A DNA stretch of 64,000 bases from positions 27,519,208-27,583,207 of the forward strand of contig JAGTTD010000008.1 of the NCBI GenBank assembly GCA_018398585.1, read 5' to 3'. Both the position numbers and the translations under genes were made by a program. Positions 55,350 through 64,000 of this stretch are shown piece after piece (within the stretch, counting starts at the first letter, position 1; every line of letters begins with the position of its first letter). This stretch comes from Simmondsia chinensis. Lineage: Eukaryota > Streptophyta > Magnoliopsida > Caryophyllales > Simmondsiaceae. The notes under the pieces were generated by a model. The model saw only the letters and a list, made by a program, of their open reading frames with translations. It did no database searches and was not told the DNA's origin.

Positions 55350-56190
55350 ATTAATACATTGTTCATCGTATATACTTTCTGACAAATGTGTCAGGTCCAT
55401 AACTCCTCTTGAGTACCAATATTCGTAGCTATCAAAAATCCATACTAAATTAGCAGTGATGGAAACCCAACTATATTTTCTTTTTTTTCTTTTTTTTTTT
55501 TTTTTTGTGGATCAAACCAACTATATGTTCTGTATTTTCAAGTTCCACAACGACGGTTGTATTTGTATTTCATGAAAATTGAAATGGTCCGAACCGCATT
55601 AAAAGATGCAATGTTACAGGTGCACACAAAATATTACCTAGTTTATACATCACAAAAAATGCATTTTATGGTCTAGAAATGTTCGGTTGAAATGAAAAAT
55701 GTGAGAAAACGAGTGTAAACCTGTGAGGGATGTTTATGGGTACCCCTGATTGAGTTAGAGTGTGATAGTTGATTATAATAGTTTTAGGTAAGAAATTTTG
55801 CATGGTTGATCCAAATACGGAGGGAGTCATACTCAGATGTTATCATAAAGGTTTCTAACTTTTCGACTCAAAAATCACATGTAGCAAGAGGGTATGTACA
55901 ATTTTGTCTATGCAACCGTTACAATTAGGCTGAATGATAATGAGAGCAGGTATTTCAATCACGATTAAAGATTGCAATTCTATGATCCTAGATAGAAAAA
56001 AAGATATTTATTTTTAGCTTCCAACTTTAGTTTTCATCCCAATTTTTCTTTTATTTTTTATTTGGAAAACAAGTTCAGGAGTGGAAGTCACAATACAGTT
56101 TTTGAATATAGAAAAAGCCGCATATGTGTTCAAGTGATTTTAATTTTCAATTTTTCAAGAATGGGAAATTGTGGGTATAAGTAACACATG
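55350..56190. other. No gene seen
   Basis: AT-rich, with a T-rich run at about 55470-55506. The last 17 bases (56174-56190) are the left target duplication of the SINE at 56191. Confidence 0.5.
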
Positions 56191-56429
56191 AAAGTGAACA
56201 TACCCAATGCCTCAAAGGCTCCTGCCTATGCAGGGTCTGGGGGGGCGGATGTATGCAGCCTTCCCCCATCAGGGTGTTAACCTGAAGAGAGGCTGTTTCC
56301 CAGTACCCCCAACCTGAGGGTGAGGACTTCCCACGAGGTCACCCATCCTGGCACTACTCTCGTCCAAGCACGCTTAACTTCGGAGTTCTAATGCGATTCG
56401 GTGACGGCATGTTGGTGCCCTCTTTGGTA
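56191..56429 (-). mobile_element. SINE with 5S rRNA-derived head, third copy
   Basis: Minus strand, about 239 bp, full-length match to 661-893. The 5S part (56330-56425) reads GAACTCCGAAGTTAAGCGTG, closer to plant 5S than the first copy. The tail has GCCTATGCAGG..CCCCC blocks on the plus strand. Target duplications GGTATAAGTAACA.ATG lie at 56174-56190 and 56430-56446 (16 of 17 alike). Confidence 0.88.
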
Positions 56430-56446
56430 GGTATAAGTAACATATG

Positions 56447-56893
56447 TAAATCTGAAAAGCTGACAATTTGATCTGAACCGAATCCGAACAATTTGGAGAG
56501 CTGACCCAAAAATGACCAATTTGAGTGCATCTAATCAATGAAAATAAAAGTATTGATTCGGATCCAAATACTACTTTGAGGTACACGATTTATAGTGTAG
56601 AAGTCTACTTATAATGCTTTAAGGAAGGGCGTGAATGAGAGAAATAGAACGAGAATAGCAGACTGAAGAAAGAGAATGAGAATACTGGAGTAAAGAAAGA
56701 GAAAGGCAAGGATGCTAAAAAAAGAGAGAACGAGAACAAACCAATAGAAAACATGGAGATAAAAATTTATGACATTATTTCTCAACTTCAACAATTGGAA
56801 GATTGAGCTATCAAACAACTTTTAAAATTTTTCAGTTTTCTAGAAAACTTTCCTCAAAAACTTCATAGTGTAGAGACATCCATTTGAGACCCA
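56447..56893. other. No gene seen
   Basis: A purine-rich segment (56625-56760, GAGAA/AAAGAGA words) gives minus-strand open frames by composition only. By position this would follow the LTR at 56894, but no gag wording was found. Confidence 0.45.
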
Positions 56894-57336
56894 TGTGTTT
56901 GTGATGAATTTGGTCAGTGAGCTTATTCATCATTTTGGAGTTCTATATGAGGTGAGGTTCGTTAGGATGAGCTGAACTCAAGCTCTAGCTACACACCTGA
57001 CTTGATATTCCCTGCGAGATCACACAAAAAGTTATAGGGGCCCGTGGAGTAACCCACGGGGGCCCTCCGTCGCTCAAGTCAGTATCAATACTATGGAATA
57101 GTGAATAAGGCCAAGTAATAAATGCAATAATAGAGATAAAATACTTAGTATGAGAGGAGTAAGGCGTTTGAACAATTATTGCTTCAGAGAGGTGTTCGTA
57201 GGAATGGGTTGAAGGTGAAGGAGGCGTGTAGCCCTCCTTTTTGTAGAGGAAGGGGTGTTTGTAGATGAGTATGACTTTTTAGATGAGTATATTCAATTCT
57301 ATCATTTAGTTACTTGTGCCATAAATTAAAGAAAGT
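56894..57336 (-). repeat. LTR (R-U5 side) homologous to 32074-32990
   Basis: On the minus strand: AGCAATAATTG, TATTACTTGGCC, GAGCGACGGAGGGCCCCCGT, hairpin, TAGAGCTTGAGTTCAGCTC, and an end AAACACA at 56894. Order and wording follow the LTR at 32 kb. A primer-like ATGGGTCTCAAATGG comes next but is worn. Which end of its element this is cannot be decided, because repeat arrays rather than genes lie on its U3 side. Confidence 0.68.
57041..57060 (-). other. Conserved LTR hairpin, second copy
   Basis: CCCGTGGGTTACTCCACGGG forms a perfect 7-bp stem. Compare 32826-32844. Confidence 0.6.
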
Positions 57337-57766
57337 GGGCGAATTGTGTTGTATTGAACATAATGGGTGAATTACATTTTATTAGGCCTAATGGGCGAAT
57401 TGCGTTGTTGTACCAAGTGGACCAATTGTATTGTATTGAGCATAATGGTCGAATTACATTGTATTAGGCGCAGTGGCGAATTGTGTTGTTGTACCAAGTG
57501 GCGAATTATGTTGTATCAAGCATAATGGACAAATTACGTTGTATTAGGCCTAGTGGGCCAATTGCATTATTAGGCATACTGGGCGAATTGCCTTGTTAGT
57601 GAAGTGGACGAATTGCATTTGTTAAGGAAGTAGGCAAATTGTGTTGTCAGGCACACTGGGCGAATTGCATTGTCTTGCCCTTACTGGGCGAATTGCACTG
57701 TTTTACCCTTACTGGGCAATATGCCTTATTTTACCCTTATCGGACAAATTGCGTTGTTTTAAATTT
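57337..57766 (-). repeat. Tandem array, 25-28-bp unit, 16 copies, part trimeric
   Basis: Units begin GGGCGAATTG or close. Units 1, 4, 7 share TATTGAGCATAAT; units 2, 5, 8 share TATTAGGCCTAGT; units 3 and 6 share GTTGTACCAAGT. So the first eight form an ~82-bp higher-order repeat. The position corresponds to the U3 of the adjoining LTR. Confidence 0.9.
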
Positions 57767-58510
57767 TTGTCCAAATAATTGCTTGTGTAACCTATTTGGC
57801 CATTTACAATGGCAAGCTGCTCAATTATAGTTTACCAACATATTAGTCCCTTACTTCGTGAGCAAACGTCGGTCATTCCGAGTTCGTTCACGAAGTAATG
57901 AACCTGTTTTGCTCTCAGCTTGCTACTGTACATTGTTTTCTTGAGTGATGGACATATTTAGTGTTTTGTTTTGGCTCTATATAATTGTTATTCATGTGTA
58001 TTTTGATTTTTACCCGAAATCAACAGAGCGTATGATCTGGATAAGATGTGTAACATAGTATTTTGACACTTAATAGGATGTTTAAGCCATTACGGCTTGT
58101 AATTAGGTGCTAGACCCATCATGAACTTTAATAAGCCATTTAGTGTAATCGTGGTTCTTGGTAGAGTGTTTTATGTCACAGCTCTTATTTGTGTAAGAAT
58201 GTTTAGACGAGTCTGGGCCTCTAAGGTCATTTGCAACTTAGTACTCAAGTGTTTTGGCCTTTTATGCCAGTAAGCGCTTATGGCAATTCAAGCTTTATGT
58301 AATAAACATGTAAGAATATCACTATCATGATTAGCCCCTAGGTATATTCGCATTTGGTTAGTAACATTCATCAAGCGATGAGAGTGATGCGTCAAACTCA
58401 TGTTACTTTGATACGCAAAGACATTTCTTGCTAGAGCAAGAGGTGGTTGAATTTGTACACTATGTAATATATCATAATGTGGTTAACGTGATGACTATGT
58501 CCCTGAGGGG
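57767..58510. other. No gene seen
   Basis: AT-rich spacer between two tandem arrays. Contains AATAAACATGTAAG-type words and no protein similarity. Confidence 0.45.
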
Positions 58511-58952
58511 TGTAGTGCTCGTTGCGGGTAATTGCCCTAGGGTGGACCATAGTGAGGAATGTTGCAACCATTGCAAGTGATTGTACCAGAGCGAACCATA
58601 GTGAGGAACGTTGCACCTGTTGCAAGTGATTGCACTAGGGCAGACCATGGTCAGAAATATTGCACCCGTTGCGGGTGATTGCACCAGGTCGGACCATGGT
58701 GAGGAATGTTGCACCCATTATGGGTGATTGCACCGGGGCGGACTATGGTGAGGAATGTTGCACTCATTGGGGGTGATTGCACCAGGGCAGATCATGGTAA
58801 AGAATGTTGCACCCGTTGCGGGTGATTGCACCAGGGTGGATCATGATAAGGAATGTTGCACCCTTGCGGGTGATTGCACCAGGGCGGATAATGGTGAGGA
58901 ATGTTGCACCTGTTATGGGTGATTGCATCAGGGCGAACCATGGTGATGAGTG
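58511..58952 (-). repeat. Tandem array, 48-50-bp unit, 9 copies, hairpin in each
   Basis: Unit GTTGCACCCGTTGCGGGTGA, then TTGCACCAGGGCGGACCATG, then GTGAGGAAT. The centre CACCCG-TTG-CGGGTG is an inverted repeat. One unit has CACCCA-TTA-TGGGTG, with both arms changed. Confidence 0.93.
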
Positions 58953-60429
58953 TGCACTTGGTGAATGCTAAGTGTCATGTACAAAATATCTAGTTACAGT
59001 CAAGGTAGCAAGCATAATCGAGATAGTAAAAGCACACAAGGTAGTATTCTTATCTCATGATAAGCATATTGAGGACATATGTCCAAGTAAAGACATGTTG
59101 CTAGAATTAACACACCTTGAGTGCTGCTACATACCAAGCAAGAAGTAAATCAAGCATAAGGTATATTCCAAAAGATGTCTTTGACTAGCATTGGTTTACC
59201 TCTGACATTCATCTATGAACTAATGAGCTTGATATGCCTCCTGTGTAATGGGTGCAGATAAACAATCGCACTAATAGTGCTTAGTAGTATTCATGTAATG
59301 CATTTTGCACACGAAAATTACCCGAAGGATGTGATTCATCATATAGACTGTTGCTAATTTTTGATTGTATCTAATATGCGGCTTAGTAACGACCAGCCCT
59401 CAATGTCTTCTATTCATGACACTTATTACTAAACAGCACCTATTGCTAAATTAAATAAGCTATGACAGGAGTTTAAAGTGGACTATAAGAAAGTCCAAGA
59501 TCATCTTGAAGTAGGTCATTGCAAATATTGAACTAGTTCATCTTAGTCCTAGCTTTTTGTTCATACTGCCACACTCTAAAGGGCTTTTTACTATTTAGTT
59601 ATCATTTTTGTTCATCGGTCACTAGCTTTTGACACTTAATCTTGAGAGGGTGGTTAATAAGTGCCTTGAGTTAGGCAAATAAAAGCGACCTTTTTTTATT
59701 GTTTTTATTAAGTTATTGGCTAGTAGTAGTGCCTAACTAATAGAGAGTTAATTGAGGTTTGAGTTGCTCAGACATAGTAATAGGTTTTGTCTATGTTGGA
59801 CCTTCCCATTAGAAATAGTTTACCAGGTAGCGACGAGCCTCCGAGTTTTGTAATCATAGTTTGATCCCTTATGGGTAATAAAGCCTTGCAGATATTTCAT
59901 TATTTTGTATAACGTGGTTTAGAACTACCGACCATGTGCCACCACAATATGTATGGGATTATAAAGGTGGCTAAGAAGAAAAATATAATACCTTACATTG
60001 CCCTTATTAAGTTGTTGACAAGTTATAATATTACATAGCTTAGCAGAAGGATGGTTGGAGTGTGAGTTGCTCAAGCGCAATAAAAAAGGCGCTCATTTCG
60101 AATTTTCTTATTGGAAATATTTTGTTAGGTTGCTTATTTCAACCACGTTTGACAATTATGATTCGATTCATGACGAGTAGCGAAGTTTTTTGGATATGCC
60201 ATAATGTTGTATAACGTAGCACAATTGAGGATGAAGTTCACTAGATTTGAAAGCAATTGCCTCTGATAGATGGGCAATTCTTGACTTGTAAATGTTTTTA
60301 CCTCCTTTGCATCGTGCAAAAAGAACATACTTTCAAACATTACTAATTGTGAAGCTTCATGATTTTGGAGTGGTTTACCCTTTGTGATGGAGGTAATACC
60401 TAGCCTGTGATCTGGGGATGATATCCCAT
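58953..60429. other. Non-coding stretch flanking the large array
   Basis: No gene recognised. The last ~300 bp are colinear with 36540-36760 on the opposite strand (GGTTTACCCTTTGTGATGGA), so this is the same leader or untranslated sequence of the Ogre/Tat-like family. Confidence 0.5.
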
Positions 60430-63400
60430 AGTCGTTAAAAAAAACGTGCACCATCAAGATGAAGAAGCCGATGTTCTGAATTAAGACAAAGTCCCCTAAT
60501 CCTAAAATAATTTGTATCACTTAAGATAAGCAAATGCACAAGCTGAAGTCTCTCAGCATGAACGTGATTTGTCATTAAAATAAGGGAATGATTGAGTCGA
60601 AGTCCCCTAGTTTTAAGATGATTTGCACCATCATTGAAATGAAATTCGAGCAGTGAATAGTGACAAAGTCCCCCAGCCCTAAAATGATTTGTATTACTTA
60701 AGATAAGGAAATTGATGAGGTGAAGTCTCCTAGTATGAAAGTGATTTGTTGCCAAAATAAGGGATGACCAAGGCGAAGTCCCCCAGTCTTAAGATGATTT
60801 GCACCATCATTAAAATGAAATTCGAGGTGCGAATAGGGACGAAGTCCCCTAGGCCCAGAATCATTTGTACCACCGTAGAAATGAAGTTCGGGCTATAAAT
60901 AGGGATGAAGTCCCCTATCCCCAAAATGATTTGTACCCCTTAAGACAAGAAAATGGATGAGGTTAAGGGATTCATAACAAAAATAGGGTAAGGACCGTGG
61001 CGAAATCCCCCAATCTTGAGAAAATTTGCACCATTAATGAAATGAAATTCAAGCTGTGAAAAGGGACGAAGTCCCCCAGCCCTAAAATGATTTGCATCAC
61101 TTAAGATAAGGAAATGTATGAGGTGAAGTCTCCCAGTATGAAAGTGATTTGTTGCTTAAATAAGGGATGACCAAGGCAAAGTCCCCTAGTCTTAAGATGA
61201 TTTGCACCATCATCGAAATGAAATTCGAGCTGTGAATAGGGACGAAGTCCCCTAGCCCCAGAATCATTTGTATCACCATCGAAATGAAGTTCGGGCTATG
61301 AATAGGGACGAAGTCCCCCATCCCTAAAATGATTTGTACCACTTAAGACAAGAAAATGGATGAGGTGAAGTCTCCCAGTATGAAAGTGATTTATCACTAA
61401 AATAGGGGAAGGACAGAGGTGAAATCCACCAATCTTAAGAAAATTTGCACCATCAATGAAATGAAATTCGAGCTGTGAAAAGGAACGAAGTCTCCCAGCC
61501 CTAAAATGATTTGTATCACTTAAGATAAGGAAATGGATGAGGTGAAATCTCTTAGTGTAAAAGTGATTCGTCACTAAAATAAGTGAATGACCGAGGCGAA
61601 GTTCCCTAGTCTTAGGATGATTTGCACCGTACTAGAAATGAAATTCGAGTTGGGAATAAAGACGATGTCCCCCAGCCCTATAATGATTTGTATCACTTAA
61701 GAAAAGGGAAGGGATGACGCGAAGTTTCCCAGTACGAAAGTGATTTGTCACTAAAAAAAAGGAATGACCGAGGTCAAGCCCTCCAGTCTCAAGATGATTT
61801 GCACCATCGTTGAAATAAAACTCGAGCTGTGAAAAGGGACCAAGTCCCCCAGCCCGAAAAAGATTTGCATCACCGTTAAAATTAAGTTTGGGCTATAAAT
61901 AGGGATGAAGGCCCCTAGCCCGAAAATGATTTGTATCACTTAAGATAAGGAAATGGATGAGGTGAAGTCTCCCAGTATGAAATTGATTGGTTCCTCAAAT
62001 AGGGGAATGACTGAGGCAAAGTCCCCCAGTCTTAAGATGATTTGCACCATCACTGAAATAAAATTCGAGCCTTGAATAGAGATGAAATCCCCAGCCTTAG
62101 AATGATTCGTCCCACCGTTGAAATGGTGCTTGGGCTGTGAATAGGGACGAAGTCCCCTAGCCCTAAAATGAATTGTATCACTTAAAATAAGGAAATGGAT
62201 AAGGTGAAGCCTCCCAGTATGAAAGTGATTTATTACTAAAATAAGGGAATGACCGAGGCGTAGTCCCCTAAATTTAAGATGATTTACACCATTAAACAAA
62301 TAAAATTGGTGCTGTGAATAGGGATGAACTCCCCTAGCCCAAAAATGATTTGTATTACTTAAGATAAGGAAATGGATGAGGTGAAGTCTCCCAGTACGAA
62401 AGTAATTTGTCACTAAAATAACAGAATGACCGAGGCGAAGTCCCTTAGTCTTAAGATGATTTAAACCATCATTAAATGATCTGTATCACTTAAGATAAGG
62501 AAATGGTTGAGGTGAAGTCTCCCAGTACGAAAGTGATTTGTCACTAAAATAACGGAATGAACGAGGCGAAGTCCCCTAGTCGTAAGATGATTTAAGCCAT
62601 CATAGAATGAAACTCGAGATGTGAATAGGGGCGAAGTCTCTCAGCCCAAAAATGTTTTATATCACTTAAGATAAGATAATGGATGAGGTAAAATCAGCCC
62701 CTGTGAAAGTGATTTGTCACTGAAATAAGGGAATGATCGAGGCGAAGTCCCCTAGTCTTAAGTTGATTTATACAACCATTGAAAAGAAATTCGAGCTGTG
62801 AATAAGATCAAAGTCCCCCAGCCCCCTAAAATGATTTCTATCATTATTGAAATGAATTTCAGGCTGTGAATTGGGATGAAATCCCCCTGCCCTAAAACAA
62901 TTTGGATAATTTAAGATAAGAAAATGGATGAGGCAAAGTCTCTCTGTATGAAAGTGATTTGTCACTAAAACAAGAAAATGACCGAGGCTAAGTCCCTCAG
63001 TCTTAAGATGATTTGCACCATCATTGAAATTAAAATCGAGTTGTGAAAAAGGACGAAGTCCCCCAGCCATAAAATGATTTGAATCACCGTTGAAATGAAG
63101 TTTGGGCTGTGAATAGGGACGAAGTCATCCAACCCTAAAATAATTTGCACCACCGTTGAAATGAAGTTCGTGCTGTTAGTAGGGATGAAGTCCCCTTGCC
63201 CTTAAGTGATTTGCATCACAATTGAAATGATGTTCGGGTAGTTAAAAGGGAGGAAGTCCCCCAGCCCCAAAATGATTTATACCATCGTTGAAATGAAGTT
63301 CGAGCTATGAATTGGGTTGAAGTGCCCCAGCCCTAAAATGATTTGTATCACTTAAGATAAAGAAATGGATGAGGTGAAGCCTCCGAGTGTGAAAGTGATT

Positions 63401-64000
63401 CGGCACTAGGATAAGGGAATGACCGAGCCGAAGTCCCCCCGTCATAAGATGATTTGCACCAACAAGGAAATGAAATTTGCGCTATAAATAGGGATGAAGT
63501 GCCCCAGTCCTAAAATGATTTGGATCACTTAAGATACGGAAATGGATGAGGTGAAATCTCTCAGTATGAAAGTGATTTGTCGCGGAAATAAGGGAATGAC
63601 CGAGGCGAAGTCCCTTAGTTTTAAGATGATTTGCACCATAATTGAAATGAAATTCGAGCTGTGAATAGTGACAAAGTCCCCTAGCCCTAAAGTGATTTGT
63701 ATCTCTAAAGATAAGGAAATGGATGAGGCGAAGTCTCCCAGTATGAAAGTGATTTGTTGCTTAAATAAGTGATGACCAAGGCGAAGTTCCCCAATCTTAA
63801 GATGATTTGCACCATCATTGAAATGAAATTCGAGGTGTGAATAGGGACGAAGTCCCCTTGCCTCAGAATCATTTGTGTCACTGTTAAAATTGAGTTAGGG
63901 CTATGAATAGGGATGAAGTCCCCCATCCCTAAAATGATTTGTACCACTTAAGATAAGAAAAAGGATGAGGTGAAGTCTCACAGCGTGAAAGTGATTTATC
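60430..64000 (-). repeat. Large higher-order tandem array, runs past the window end
   Basis: Subunits of ~55 bp (..TTAAGATAAGGAAATGGATG, GAGGTGAAGTCTCCCAGTAT) and ~66 bp (GAAATGAAATTCGAGCTGTG, GGGACGAAGTCCCCCAGCCC) alternate. Phase points (AAGTCCCCTAGTCTTAAGAT) lie at about 60601, 60777, 61004, 61180, 61423 and 61600. The higher-order steps are therefore ~176 bp (three subunits) or ~230-243 bp (four). Each subunit has the short palindrome GACGAAGTCCCCC or GGCGAAGTCCCC context. Minus-strand frames stay open only because 66 bp is a multiple of three. Confidence 0.92.

Noticed and set aside
58511..58952. CRISPR-like regular repeats
   Set aside because: Units are directly adjacent tandem copies without unique spacers, in a plant nuclear context.
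60134..63947. Minus-strand repetitive open frames of 62-157 codons
   Set aside because: They follow the tandem array; frames stay open because one subunit is 66 bp, a multiple of three, and shift at each 55-bp subunit.

Overview
The window reads as nuclear DNA of a flowering plant, probably a eudicot, from a gene-poor, repeat-rich chromosome region. The evidence is the families present: Tat/Ogre-type Ty3/gypsy elements, a chromovirus-like Ty3/gypsy family, copia, plant L1 (DUF4283 ORF1) and RTE LINEs, hAT and Tourist-like DNA elements, and SINEs with plant-type promoters. I found no intact host gene and no intact transposon protein. Almost every coding stretch is a broken transposon gene. The species cannot be read from the sequence.

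Layout. (1) 1-1236: AT-rich DNA with two SINEs whose 5' heads derive from 5S rRNA. (2) 1237-14845: a small hAT element with 14-bp inverted termini and an 8-bp target duplication, split by a 12.46-kb Tat-type LTR retrotransposon (2308-14765, target duplication TATAT). The retrotransposon has gag-pro-RT-RNaseH-integrase on the plus strand. Its long 3' part carries, on the minus strand, an intron-containing gene of the plant 'putative gypsy type transposon' kind and a captured F-box gene with its own TATA box; two hairpin-bearing tandem arrays lie between them. (3) 15389-15555: a tRNA-derived SINE. (4) 17610-20209: a non-autonomous Ty3/gypsy element whose 5' LTR holds a 761-bp Tourist-like MITE. 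(5) About 20.85-27.24 kb: a decayed L1 LINE. (6) 28.1-28.5 kb: a copia gag scrap. (7) 28.55-32.07 kb: a truncated chromovirus-like element related to the one at 17.6 kb. (8) 32.07-46.6 kb: a large Ogre/Tat-like element with repeat-filled leader, decayed gag-pol lacking the RT core, and an antisense gene split by a 2,239-bp solo LTR. (9) 48.1-49.25 kb: an RTE LINE fragment, minus strand. (10) 49890-50409: a solo LTR of the 17.6-kb family. (11) 50.86-53.89 kb: a second copy of the first Tat family, minus strand, with its RT core deleted. (12) 54545-55349: a palindrome-rich element with about 105-bp inverted termini. (13) 56191-56429: a third 5S-headed SINE. (14) 56.9-64 kb: a minus-strand LTR homologous to the one at 32 kb, followed by three tandem arrays, the last running off the window end.

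The genes do not form a host pathway. They are life-cycle modules of retroelements (capsid, protease, reverse transcriptase, RNase H, integrase), all broken, plus cargo on the opposite strand. The most unusual content is the F-box gene carried antisense inside a retrotransposon, the 5S-headed SINE family with a shortened copy that still has its own target duplication, and several hairpin-forming or higher-order tandem arrays attached to Tat/Ogre elements.
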